A stretch of DNA of 17,139 nucleotides from positions 540 to 17,678 of the forward strand of contig MGLN01000071.1 in NCBI GenBank assembly GCA_001796045.1, read 5' to 3'. Numbering within the stretch: the stretch's first letter is position 1; each line of letters opens with the position of its first letter. Shown one piece after another: positions 6,240 through 14,791 of the stretch. A program made the translations under genes and the position numbers. The DNA is from Caulobacterales bacterium RIFOXYB1_FULL_67_16. Its GTDB lineage: Bacteria > Pseudomonadota > Alphaproteobacteria > Caulobacterales > Caulobacteraceae. The notes beneath the pieces were generated by a model, which was not told where the DNA came from, did not search any database, and worked only from the letters and a program-made list of their open reading frames with translations.

Positions 6240-7651
6240 CGCAGTCCCTTGATCTCGCCTTCGATGTTCGCGACCGCATCCGCCTCGAAGCTGGCGACCG
6301 GATAGGCGCAGTAGTCGGCGGCGTAGTAGGCGCTGGGGCGGTGATTCCCGCTGGCGCCCAGGCCGCCGAAGGGCATGTCGCCGGCGGCGCCGGTGGTCGG
6401 CCGGTTGAAGTTGACGACGCCCGCGCGGATGCGGCGGATGAAGTGGTCCCAGTTGGCCGGATCGTCGCTGACCAGACCGGCGGACAGGCCGTAGCGGGTG
6501 GCGTTGGCGGCCTGGATCGCGGCCTCGAACGTCGGGACGCGGATCACCGACAGGAAGGGGGCGAACATTTCCTCGTCCGGGACGTCGATCCCGGTCACGT
6601 CGATGATCGCCGGCTTGACGAAGGCGCCGGGCAGGTTGGCGACGGGGCCCGAGGCGCGGATCACCTTGGCGCCCGCGTCGATCCGCTGTTGCAGCGCCTT
6701 CAAGGCGGCCTCGGCCGCTCGGGCCGAGATCAGCGGTCCGGCGTAGGGTTCGGGATCGCTGTCCCAGGGGCCGAAGATCAGGCGGTCGGACAGGGCGGCA
6801 ATGGCTTCGACGATCGCGTCGCCTTGAGCCCCTTCCGGCACGATCAGGCGACGGGCGCAGGAACAGCGCTGGCCGGTGGTGATGAAGGCGGACTGCACCG
6901 CTATGCCCGCCACGGCTTCGGCATCCGCAGCATCCCAGACGACCAGCGGATTGTTGCCGCCCAGCTCCAGCGCCAGGATGACGTGGGGATTGTCGGCGAA
7001 CTTGCGCCGGAAGTGGGCGCCTGCCGCGCCGGAACCGGTGAACATCAGGGCGTCGATCCCGGCGTCCAGCAGGGCCGCGCCGGTCTCGCGGCCGCCCTGG
7101 ACCACATTGACCACGCCGGTCGGCAGGTCGGCGGCGGCGAAGGCTTCGGCCATCACCTGACCGACCAGGGGGGTCTCCTCCGACGGCTTGAACACGACGG
7201 TGTCGCCCGCCAGCAGGGCGGGGACGATATGGCCGTTGGGCAGGTGACCGGGGAAGTTGAACGGGCCCAGGACCGCCGCCACGCCGTGCGGTCGATGCCG
7301 CAGCGTCGCCCGGCCGAAGGCGGTGTCGCTGGTGCGCTCGCCGGTGCGCTCGTCATAGGCGCGGATGGAGATGTCGACCTTGCCGATCATGGCGGCGGCC
7401 TCGGTCTTGGTCTCCCACAGCGGCTTGCCGGTTTCGCGGGCGATGGCCTCGGCGATCTGGGGCGCGCGGTCCTTCAGCACGGCCTGATAGCGTTTGACGG
7501 CGTCGATCCGGTCCTGGCGCGGGCGGTCGGCCCAGTCGGGGAAGGCGGCGCGGGCGGCGTCGACGGCGGCCTGGACCTGGGCGGGAGAGGCGGCCTCGCC
7601 TTCCCAGTTGACGGCTTCGGTGGCGGGGTCGGTGGATTTGAACAGGGTCAT
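6236..7651 (-). CDS. astD: N-succinylglutamate 5-semialdehyde dehydrogenase (AstD)
   Basis: NAD-dependent aldehyde dehydrogenase that oxidises N-succinylglutamate 5-semialdehyde to N-succinylglutamate, the fourth AST step. The 471 residues cover the whole aldehyde dehydrogenase fold: GPFNFPGHLPNG (129-140, with the active-site Asn N132), VFKPSEETP (153-161, NAD-binding Lys), FTGSGAAG (204-211), LELGGNNP (228-235, general base E229), ITTGQRCSCARR (257-268, nucleophile C263) and PDEEMFAPFLSV (358-369). Assignment to AstD rather than another ALDH rests on the GQRCSCARRL block, the N terminus and its place between astA and astB. It overlaps both neighbours by ATGA. The site upstream of its start is weak, which fits coupled translation. 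Confidence 0.96.
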   Translation of the reverse strand: MTLFKSTDPATEAVNWEGEAASPAQVQAAVDAARAAFPDWADRPRQDRIDAVKRYQAVLKDRAPQIAEAIARETGKPLWETKTEAAAMIGKVDISIRAYDERTGERTSDTAFGRATLRHRPHGVAAVLGPFNFPGHLPNGHIVPALLAGDTVVFKPSEETPLVGQVMAEAFAAADLPTGVVNVVQGGRETGAALLDAGIDALMFTGSGAAGAHFRRKFADNPHVILALELGGNNPLVVWDAADAEAVAGIAVQSAFITTGQRCSCARRLIVPEGAQGDAIVEAIAALSDRLIFGPWDSDPEPYAGPLISARAAEAALKALQQRIDAGAKVIRASGPVANLPGAFVKPAIIDVTGIDVPDEEMFAPFLSVIRVPTFEAAIQAANATRYGLSAGLVSDDPANWDHFIRRIRAGVVNFNRPTTGAAGDMPFGGLGASGNHRPSAYYAADYCAYPVASFEADAVANIEGEIKGLR

Positions 7652-8655
7652 GATTTCACGCGGACGGTGGCGCCGGCCTTGATCCTGAGGGCGGCGGCGG
7701 TTTCGGCGGTCAGGCGGGCGATATCGCCGTCGATATCGGCGCGGGCGCGGACGGCGCGGAAGGCGGCGATGCTTTCGGTGGAAATGAGGGCCGGCAGTTC
7801 GGCATCGACGGTCGGCACGACTTCGACCGTCAGACGGCGGGCGTCGCGGACGGTCCGGATATTGTCGCGGCCGCAGGAGACGGTGGGCCCGGCGTCGAAG
7901 ATGTCGACCAGGCCGTTGGGACGGAAACCCTCGCTCTCCAGCAGGGCCATGGCCGGCACGCCTTGGGGATGCACCTTGCCGATCACAGCACGCGCCGGTT
8001 CCGGCAGCAGTTCGACATAGATCGGATGGCGCGGGGCCAGGTCGAGGATGAATTGCTTGTCGGTCGAGCCGGTCATCCGGTCGGCGTCGTCGAACTCCAT
8101 CGGGAAGAATTTGTGGGCGACATGGTCCCAGAAGGGGCAGGCGCCGTCGGGCGTGAAGACGCCGCGCAGCTCGGCCAGCACATTGTCGGCGAACAGGTCA
8201 GGCTGGGCGCCGATCAGCATGTAGCGCGACTGGCTGAGCAGACGGCCGGCGCCGCCCTTGCGCCGATCGGCTTTGAGGAACAGGGAGCCGACCTCGGTCC
8301 AGCCGGTGCATTCATTGACCAGAACAAGTGTCTGGTGGTCCAGCTTCACCCCCAGGGAGGGCGACTGGACGGTGTTGTTCACCACGCGGAACGAGAAGAA
8401 GGGCCGCTTCAGACCCACGGTCGCCTTGACCGAGCCTACGCCGTCGATGTCGCCGGTCGAGGCGTCTTCCAGCATCAGGGTGTACCAGGCCTCCTGCCAG
8501 GCCACCTCGCCGCGGAAGCTGGCCTGGCTGAGCTCAAGCCGGTCGGCCAAGACGTCGGGGTCTTCGGGCAGGCTGGTGAAGCCGGGGCCGGAGAGAATGG
8601 CGAGTTCAAGCAGGTGGTCGAGGTCGGCTGGGCCGGCGGGACGGACGACGAGCAT
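7648..8655 (-). CDS. astA: Arginine N-succinyltransferase (AstA)
   Basis: First enzyme of the AST pathway: transfers succinyl from succinyl-CoA to the alpha-amino group of L-arginine. It is a GNAT-like acyltransferase of 335 residues, near the usual ~340. Recognisable segments are LVVRPAGPADLDHLLELA (2-19), SGPGFTSLP (22-30), the acyl-CoA-site region FLKADRRKGGAGRLLSQSRY (126-145), FWDHVAHKFFPMEF (175-188) and HPIYVELLPEPARAVIGKVH (210-229). A single astA is present, not the AruF/AruG pair of pseudomonads. The ATG directly abuts the stop of the upstream M20 gene, with zero bases between. Its TGA overlaps the astD start. Confidence 0.97.
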   Translation of the reverse strand: MLVVRPAGPADLDHLLELAILSGPGFTSLPEDPDVLADRLELSQASFRGEVAWQEAWYTLMLEDASTGDIDGVGSVKATVGLKRPFFSFRVVNNTVQSPSLGVKLDHQTLVLVNECTGWTEVGSLFLKADRRKGGAGRLLSQSRYMLIGAQPDLFADNVLAELRGVFTPDGACPFWDHVAHKFFPMEFDDADRMTGSTDKQFILDLAPRHPIYVELLPEPARAVIGKVHPQGVPAMALLESEGFRPNGLVDIFDAGPTVSCGRDNIRTVRDARRLTVEVVPTVDAELPALISTESIAAFRAVRARADIDGDIARLTAETAAALRIKAGATVRVKS

Positions 8656-9906
8656 TCAGAGAGTTTCCATCCGAAGGGCTTTGAGTTTGGCTGCGTCGAT
8701 TTCGCCGGAGGCGATCTTGCACAGGATCAGCGCGCTGAGCTGGGCGCGTTCGACGAAGCTGTCGGGCCAGGCGAACTCCTGGTCCGAATGGATGTCGCCC
8801 CCGCGGACGCCCAGGGTGTCGATGTTGGGCAGGCCTGCGGCGTGGAGATTATTGCCCTCGCAGACGCCGCCAGAGGGTTTCCAGGCGATGGACTGGCCCA
8901 AGAGGGCGCCGGCTTCCTTCACCGCTTCGAACAGGGCGGTCTGGGCGGCGTCCATGGGCTTGGGCGCGCGGGTGAAGCCGCCGTGAAGGTCCAGGGTCAG
9001 ACCCTCGAACGGCGGCGCGGCGGCGATGGCGCGGACCGAGGCGTCGATCCAGTCGGCGGCGGCCTTGTCCGGCACACGCACATTGAAGCGGACCACGGCA
9101 TTGTCGGCGACGACGTTCAGGGCGCCGCCGCCGGAGATCTTGGCGACGTTCACGGTGACGCCTTCGCGTCGGCCGTTCAGTCCGTGCAGAGCGGCGGCGA
9201 TCATGGCGGCGCCGGCGACGGCGTTGCGGCCTTCGTCGAAGGCCCGACCGGCGTGGGCGGCCTTGCCCGTGACGATCAGGTGATAGTTGCCGCTGCCCTT
9301 GCGCGCCCCGGCCAGGGTGCCGTCCGCCAGGGCCGGTTCGTAGGTCAGGCCGACGTGGCCCCGCGCACCCAGTTCGGCCAGCAGCGGGGCGGAGGCGGGC
9401 GAGCCGATTTCTTCGTCCGGGCTGAGCAGCACGGTCCAGCCGACGCCGTGTCGGTCGGGGTGGGTTTCGAAGGCTTCGAGGGCGGCCAGAAGCACGCTGA
9501 TCCCGCCCTTCATGTCCGCCACGCCGGGGCCGTTCAGGGCGCCGTCAGCACGGGTCGTCACGGTCTGGAACCGGCTGTCGGCAGGGAAGACGGTATCGTA
9601 GTGGCCGGTCAGGACGACCTGGATCGGCGCCTCGGGACGGGCGGAGATTTTCAGGGCGTCGGCGTGGGCTGCAGTTCGCACCGAGCCGTCGTCAGCGACG
9701 CTGGTCGAGCTCTGGGTCGCGATACGCTCGACGACAGCGGGCAGGGTTTTCGCCTCGGCCTCAAGCGCGTTCAGCACGGCGTTCAATCCGGCGGCGTTGC
9801 GGCTGCCGGAGTTGAGGTTGGCCCAGTCGATGGTGCGGCCGATGATCGCCTCGCGTCGCGCGGCGACGTGGTCGAGGACGGCCTGGTCCGAGGTCAGAAT
9901 CCGCAT
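8656..9906 (-). CDS. M20 family zinc hydrolase; possible succinylglutamate desuccinylase substitute
   Basis: Di-zinc amidohydrolase of the M20 family (carboxypeptidase G2, DapE, ArgE type), 416 residues, no signal peptide, so cytoplasmic. All metal and catalytic positions are visible: H102 and D104 in GHYDTVF, D131 in GPGVADMKGG, general base E165 and ligand E166 in SPDEEIGS, E190 in TYEPA, and H373 in GDIHSDQEF. The dimerisation-domain block KAAHAGRAFDEGRNA (215-229) is also present. It is the first gene of the ast operon, with its stop abutting the astA start. Established: M20 enzymes include N-succinyl-diaminopimelate desuccinylase. Inference: here it may release succinate from N-succinylglutamate in place of AstE. 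Carboxypeptidase or general amidohydrolase activity cannot be excluded. Confidence 0.9.
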   Translation of the reverse strand: MRILTSDQAVLDHVAARREAIIGRTIDWANLNSGSRNAAGLNAVLNALEAEAKTLPAVVERIATQSSTSVADDGSVRTAAHADALKISARPEAPIQVVLTGHYDTVFPADSRFQTVTTRADGALNGPGVADMKGGISVLLAALEAFETHPDRHGVGWTVLLSPDEEIGSPASAPLLAELGARGHVGLTYEPALADGTLAGARKGSGNYHLIVTGKAAHAGRAFDEGRNAVAGAAMIAAALHGLNGRREGVTVNVAKISGGGALNVVADNAVVRFNVRVPDKAAADWIDASVRAIAAAPPFEGLTLDLHGGFTRAPKPMDAAQTALFEAVKEAGALLGQSIAWKPSGGVCEGNNLHAAGLPNIDTLGVRGGDIHSDQEFAWPDSFVERAQLSALILCKIASGEIDAAKLKALRMETL

Positions 9907-9912
9907 CGGCGG

Positions 9913-9941
9913 ACCCTAGCCGTCGCCGGACCAAAGGTGAA
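9913..9941 (-). promoter_or_regulatory. Possible promoter of the M20-ast operon
   Basis: Minus-strand TTCACC (9941-9936), 15 bases, then GCTAGGGT (9920-9913) resembles the alphaproteobacterial housekeeping promoter. The expected transcription start falls at or within a few bases of the ATG at 9906, which would make the mRNA leaderless or nearly so. By-eye match only; the AGGG in the -10 could alternatively be a ribosome binding site served by a promoter further upstream. Confidence 0.3.
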
Positions 9942-9958
9942 GGTGGAGCGCTGTAAGT

Positions 9959-9972
9959 CCCGAACGATCGGG
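9959..9972. promoter_or_regulatory. Small inverted repeat in the divergent ast / membrane-protein spacer
   Basis: CCCGA (9959-9963) and TCGGG (9968-9972) are separated by 4 bases, in the 100-base spacer between two divergent genes. It could be an operator half-site pair or a short hairpin in the leader of the rightward gene. It is too short to be convincing alone. Confidence 0.2.
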
Positions 9973-10006
9973 GGTAGGTTCCCGCCGCGAAACTCAGGAT
10001 GGCTTC

Positions 10007-10549
10007 ATGACGCGCTCGACGATTTCTCTCTGGCTTAGGGCCATGAACCCCCTGGCGCTGCCGAGGGGCATGGCGGAGGCCCAGCGGTCTGCGCGGGCCA
10101 TGGTCGTCGGTCTGGGACTCGCCTGGGTCGTCAGCCTGGCGCCCACCTGGTGGATGTTCACATCCGGCTGGTTCGAAACGGCGATGAACGCGGAATATGT
10201 TCGGCAGGGCCTGTCGGCCGATCAAGTGGCGACCCAACGCGCCCTCGTGACGGCGATGGGGCCCTATCTGATCGGCTTGGGCGCGATCTTTTCGGTGCTG
10301 TTCTACACGGTGCTCGCCGCCGTCCAGTGGCGGATGATGACCCGGACCATTCCGATTATCATGCTGGCGATGTTCGCCTACAGCCTGGTGGCCAATATCG
10401 GCATGCGGCTGCTGGGGAGCTTGCCGGCGCAAGAGCTGCCGTTGTGGATTCTGGCCCTGGTCTGGCCGGGGTCTGTCGTGTCGGCCGTGATCTATGTCGC
10501 CTCCCTGCAGGGCGCCATGTTGTTGCACCGTCTTCGGCGGGAGCCCTGA
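10007..10549 (+). CDS. Four-helix integral membrane protein of unknown function
   Basis: I do not recognise the family with confidence. The 180-residue product has four hydrophobic segments at about 32-52, 86-107, 115-136 and 146-170. A polar loop of about 30 residues lies between the first two (AMNAEYVRQGLSADQVATQR). The N terminus carries several basic residues, and the end is basic too (HRLRREP), which suggests both termini are cytoplasmic. Size and layout recall small Yip1-like membrane proteins, but that is only a resemblance. AGGA lies 7 bases before the ATG. The gene is divergent from the ast operon and converges on tamB with 3 bases between the stops. It stands alone on its strand, so context gives little clue to function. 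Confidence 0.85.
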   Translation: MTRSTISLWLRAMNPLALPRGMAEAQRSARAMVVGLGLAWVVSLAPTWWMFTSGWFETAMNAEYVRQGLSADQVATQRALVTAMGPYLIGLGAIFSVLFYTVLAAVQWRMMTRTIPIIMLAMFAYSLVANIGMRLLGSLPAQELPLWILALVWPGSVVSAVIYVASLQGAMLLHRLRREP

Positions 10550-10552
10550 CGC

Positions 10553-13500
10553 CTATCGGGACGAGCGGTTCGGGCGGCGGTCTGAGCGCTGGCCGGGCTC
10601 GCGGCTTTCGCGGCGCCAGCGGATCGACAGGCTGGTGTCGCCCTGGCCGCCGAACTGCGAGCTGAGGGCCAGATTGCGGCGCGGTTGCCATTCGACCTTG
10701 ACGGCAGCGCCGCCCTCTCCGCCGCCGATGACCTCCAGATAGACGTCGTCGGTGATGTAGCGCCCGCCGGCGACGGTCACCGCCGAGGCCTCGCCGCCGA
10801 AGGACAGGCGGTCGAGCCCAGCCAGTTCGCGCAGATTTCCGATCACGTCGAATCCGCCGCCGCCGGCCAGGGCCGCCACGCCGGCGGCCAGTTGGGCCGC
10901 TTCGAACGGCGACAGCTGGGAAGCCGAGCGGCCGAACAGCACCTGGGACAGGATCTCGTCCTGGGGCAGGGCCGGTGTGGAGGTGAGAGCGATCTTCGGC
11001 TGGTCCGCCGTTCCGGTCACATTGATGGTGGCTGTCAAGGACGTGTCCTCGCGCGTCGCCGACAGGTTCAGGCGGATCTGCTTGGGATCGGTGGACAGGG
11101 TGACGCGGCCGGTCTCGTCGAAGATGAACCGCTTGCCCGCGAACTCGTAGTCGCCGCGAACCACATTGGCCGTGCCGGTAAGCTGGGGTTGGGCGATGGT
11201 TCCGCCGACCCGCGCGTTGACGTCGAGCACGACGTTCAGACCCCGGCCGCTGACCCGCACCTTGCCGCCGGCCGAGCGCAGGCTGATGTCCATGCCGATC
11301 TGGGGACCACGGCTGCGGGTCTGCGTCTCCTCCGGATCGCCGCCGGGGCGGTTGATCTCGACCACGTCCATCGAGACAATGCCGGTCGATCCGGGCACTT
11401 CGGGCTCGATCCGGGCCTCGTCGATGGTGATGTCGCCGGACAGCTGGATGTTGCCGTCCTGGCCTCGGACGATGGTGATCGGACCCGACGCCCGCGCCTC
11501 GCCGATGTCGTTGTCGATGACGCGGAACCGGGTCAGGGTCAGCCGCGCCGTCGATCCCGATCCCTCGCGCAGCCCGACCCGCCCTTGGCCCGTGACGGTC
11601 CCCCCCGCCGTGTCGTTCGCCGTGAAGGTCTCGATCTGGGCGGTCGTGTCGTCGAAGCGGGTGCGCAGATTCAGGTCGCCGAGCACCAGACCGACGCCCT
11701 TCTCGCGGTAGGACCCCTGGCTCAGGTCAAACCGGCCGTTCAGGCGCGGGGCGGCCAGGGTGCCCGCGATTTCCGCCTGCCCCGCCACCTGTCCGGCAAG
11801 GCTGCGTTCCCCGCCTAGAAACAGGTCCCAGATCGGCTGGATCTGACCGTTGATCGAGACGGATCCGGACATGGGCCGCTGGCGGGCGATGGCCAGACGC
11901 AGAGGGGCGGCCGAGGCCTCGACCGGAAGGGCGATGTCGGCCGAGGCCTGAACCGCGCCTTCGTCCTGGGCTTCGGCCTTGAGGGTGAGGGTGTTGTTGA
12001 TCAGGCTGGCGTCCAGTCGTCCGTCCACGGCCAGACCGCGCGGCGCATCGATGCTGCGCACGTCCTGCAGGGTGACATTGGCCGAACCGGAGAGGTCGTC
12101 GCCGGAGCCGCGCAAGGCCACGCGGCCCGTCGCGCGCCCGCGCAGCTGGGGCGAGAGTGTCTGCAGATCGACGCTGGTCAGGTCCGCCTGGATGATGGCG
12201 GTGCGGGCGTCCTGCCGCAGGTCCGCCATCAGCACGCCGCTGCCGACGCCCAAGTCGAGATGGGCGGTGCGGGTCGCGCCGTCCAGCACGATCGACGCCG
12301 GGCTTCGGGTGGTGAAGGCGACGTCGCGCACACGCCCGCCGCCACGCAGGGACAGGGCCTGGGCGTCGCCGCGTCGCGAATAGACGCCCGTGCCGTTGAA
12401 CTGGGCCGGGGTTCCGCCGCCGACGTCCAGCGCCAGGCTGAAGGGGAGGTTGTCCAGCGTGCCGCGTCCGTCCAGGTCAATGGTGCGGATCGTCCAGCTC
12501 TGGCGGGCGAGGCGAATATTGCGGCCGCTGACGTCCAGAATGGCGCTGTCCGATCCGCCGCCTTCGGTCAGGCGGATCCGGCCGTCGGCCTGGCCGGCGG
12601 CCAGGAAGGCGCCTGCGCGCGCGGTAAAGCTGAGGTCGGCGCTGGACGGCACGTTTCGAGACAGGGCGATCGCGCCCTGGGCCGCCACGCCGCCGGCGTT
12701 GACGTCGAGGTCCGTCAGGCGAATCCGGTCGCCGCCGAGGAAGAAGTTGCCGGACGCCCGCGCTGGGCCGTAGTTCGACCCGCTGGTCACGGTGATCCGG
12801 CCGTCGGAGGCGTCGGCGCCGCGACGGAAGCTGAGGATCAGGTCGGCGTTCGTCAGGGTCAGGGCGCCGGCCGCGACCTTGTCGAAGCCGGCGGTCAGAT
12901 CGACGCGCGGCTGGGACAGGGTTCCGGTCAGGGCGCCGCGACCGTTCATGTTCCCGTCGATCTCCACCGGACCGGCGGCGAAGGGGCCGCGGGCGTTCCA
13001 GTCGAGCGCCAGCCGCAGGCCGCCGTTGGTTTCGATCAGGCCCTTGGCCCCGGCGCGCCCGGCCGCGCCGGTCAGTTCGCCGCGTTCGACCTGGATGCGT
13101 CCGCCGTTCAACTGACCCGCCAGCTGCAGTCGGGGAGTGCGGCCCAGCAGACGGTTCAGCTCGTCCATGCCGACGGTCAGGTTGCGCCCCCTTCCGTCGA
13201 AGGTGAGGGACCAGGGGGCGCCGGCCTTCGCCGAAGAGGCGCGGATCGGGCCGCCGAAGGCGCCGCCGGCGTTCGACAGGATGCGCGAGGCGTCGGTCAA
13301 CTGGGCCTCGCCCCGGAAGCCCATGCCGCCCAGCAGATTGCGCGAGCCGGAACCCTTCAGCGTCAGGCCCTGGCCTTGCAGGTCGATCTTTTCCAGCAGG
13401 ATGGCGCCGTCCTTCATCCGGGCGGCCTCCATCTGCACGCGCGGTGCGGCGCCCAGAAGGCCGCCGATCAGGCCCGCTGTCGAACCCCCGTTGGCTCGGA

Positions 13501-14791
13501 CGTCGCCGTCCAGATCCATGCGGCCGTTCCTGACCTGGATGTTCAGGGGGCCGGTGATGCGGGTGGCGCGGTAGCTGGCCACATTGGCGTTGAGCAGGGT
13601 GGCCCGGCCTTCAAGGCTCCAGGTCTGGGCGTCGCCCTTGAACACCCCGGCGTAGGCGGCGGGGCCTGCGACGTCCGAGCCGATCAGGCGGCTGAGCGAG
13701 GCGGCCTGGACCTCCAGCTGGATTCCGCTGGGCGAACTGCGGTCTGACATGCGGATCACGCCGCGCGCCTCGGAGGCGATATTGTCGGACGTCAGTTTCC
13801 AGCTGACGCCCTGATAGGCCTTGTCCCTGGTCGGGACCATGGCGAAGCCGAACCGGGCGGTGCGGCCGACGCGCTCGATGAAGGGGGCGAACAGGTCCGA
13901 GCCGCTGAAGTCGAAATAGCCCCAGACGCGCGAGCCGTTGTCCCCGAACTTGCCGTCCACGGTTAGGGGGGTGAAGCGGCCGGTTTGCACCTTGGCCTGG
14001 ACCAGTTCGTCATTCAGGACAGCCACGGCGGAGAAAGGCTGATCCGGCGAATAGCCCAGCGCGCCGGCCAGGGGGCCGCCCTGGGCCTCGTTGGCGCGCA
14101 GGTTGACCCGCGTCTCCTCCAGCTTGCCGCCGAAGGTGGCCGCCAGCCGCAGATAGTCGCCGGGGCGGTTCATGCTGTCGGCATTGACTGTCGCGCTCTT
14201 GGCGCCGCGACGCGGCAGATCGAGCGCTCCGTTCAGATTCCAGCGGCCGTATTCCTTGGAGAAGCCTTCCAGAAGTTCGATCCGGGCTGCGAAGCGGTCG
14301 ATGTCCACGTCGATCGGCTGGGGGCCGCCGGGGGCGCCGCTGGGGGCGTCCAGCACGGGGCGACGGATCAGTTGGATCACGTCCGCGCTGATCTCGGTGG
14401 CGTGGAAGCGGCGGGTGATCAGGGGCCAGTAGGACCAGTCGACCCGCACGTTGCGGGCGTCCAGCCAGACTCCGTCTCGGTCGGTGACCGTGACCCGGTC
14501 CAGGGTGAAGTCGTCGAACAGATCGCCCTTCAGCCCATAGACGTTGATCCGGCCATAGCGGCTGATCTTCTGGCCCTGGACGAAACCGGTGACCAGTTCG
14601 CGCCCGGCGTCGGACACGATGTACATCCGGCCGCCGATCAGGGCGATGACGACCAGGATCAGCAGTCCGCCGATCACCCCGCCGACGATCAGGGCCAGAA
14701 GCTGCAACAGGCTGCGCTTCTTCCGGACCTCGGCGGCGGTCTCGTCCGGCGGGCCGGCGTCCGGCGTGTTTTCGGGCGGAGCTTCGGTCAA
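10553..14791 (-). CDS. tamB: TamB, inner-membrane-anchored translocation and assembly module subunit (AsmA-like, DUF490)
   Basis: Large envelope-spanning protein of about 1412 residues that works with TamA in outer-membrane protein assembly; AsmA-like relatives are also implicated in phospholipid transport. A short Pro/Glu-rich cytoplasmic N terminus is followed by one membrane helix (about 28-53), then a very long periplasmic beta-rich region typical of the repetitive groove fold. The DUF490 hallmark LPQDEILSQVLFGRS starts near residue 1275 and is followed by QLSPFEAAQLA; a basic tail (about the last 18 residues) ends the protein. The frame is open further upstream, but the TTG at 14791 is the likeliest start: it overlaps the tamA stop (TTGA) and no ATG or GTG lies between there and the membrane helix. 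The pairing with tamA supports the assignment. Confidence 0.95.
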   Translation of the reverse strand: MTEAPPENTPDAGPPDETAAEVRKKRSLLQLLALIVGGVIGGLLILVVIALIGGRMYIVSDAGRELVTGFVQGQKISRYGRINVYGLKGDLFDDFTLDRVTVTDRDGVWLDARNVRVDWSYWPLITRRFHATEISADVIQLIRRPVLDAPSGAPGGPQPIDVDIDRFAARIELLEGFSKEYGRWNLNGALDLPRRGAKSATVNADSMNRPGDYLRLAATFGGKLEETRVNLRANEAQGGPLAGALGYSPDQPFSAVAVLNDELVQAKVQTGRFTPLTVDGKFGDNGSRVWGYFDFSGSDLFAPFIERVGRTARFGFAMVPTRDKAYQGVSWKLTSDNIASEARGVIRMSDRSSPSGIQLEVQAASLSRLIGSDVAGPAAYAGVFKGDAQTWSLEGRATLLNANVASYRATRITGPLNIQVRNGRMDLDGDVRANGGSTAGLIGGLLGAAPRVQMEAARMKDGAILLEKIDLQGQGLTLKGSGSRNLLGGMGFRGEAQLTDASRILSNAGGAFGGPIRASSAKAGAPWSLTFDGRGRNLTVGMDELNRLLGRTPRLQLAGQLNGGRIQVERGELTGAAGRAGAKGLIETNGGLRLALDWNARGPFAAGPVEIDGNMNGRGALTGTLSQPRVDLTAGFDKVAAGALTLTNADLILSFRRGADASDGRITVTSGSNYGPARASGNFFLGGDRIRLTDLDVNAGGVAAQGAIALSRNVPSSADLSFTARAGAFLAAGQADGRIRLTEGGGSDSAILDVSGRNIRLARQSWTIRTIDLDGRGTLDNLPFSLALDVGGGTPAQFNGTGVYSRRGDAQALSLRGGGRVRDVAFTTRSPASIVLDGATRTAHLDLGVGSGVLMADLRQDARTAIIQADLTSVDLQTLSPQLRGRATGRVALRGSGDDLSGSANVTLQDVRSIDAPRGLAVDGRLDASLINNTLTLKAEAQDEGAVQASADIALPVEASAAPLRLAIARQRPMSGSVSINGQIQPIWDLFLGGERSLAGQVAGQAEIAGTLAAPRLNGRFDLSQGSYREKGVGLVLGDLNLRTRFDDTTAQIETFTANDTAGGTVTGQGRVGLREGSGSTARLTLTRFRVIDNDIGEARASGPITIVRGQDGNIQLSGDITIDEARIEPEVPGSTGIVSMDVVEINRPGGDPEETQTRSRGPQIGMDISLRSAGGKVRVSGRGLNVVLDVNARVGGTIAQPQLTGTANVVRGDYEFAGKRFIFDETGRVTLSTDPKQIRLNLSATREDTSLTATINVTGTADQPKIALTSTPALPQDEILSQVLFGRSASQLSPFEAAQLAAGVAALAGGGGFDVIGNLRELAGLDRLSFGGEASAVTVAGGRYITDDVYLEVIGGGEGGAAVKVEWQPRRNLALSSQFGGQGDTSLSIRWRRESREPGQRSDRRPNRSSR

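Noticed and set aside
6341..10038. Long plus-strand open frames opposite the ast operon (559 and 691 codons)
   Set aside because: They are antisense to well-identified enzymes; such long shadow frames are expected in high-GC codon-biased DNA, and their translations show no domain motifs.
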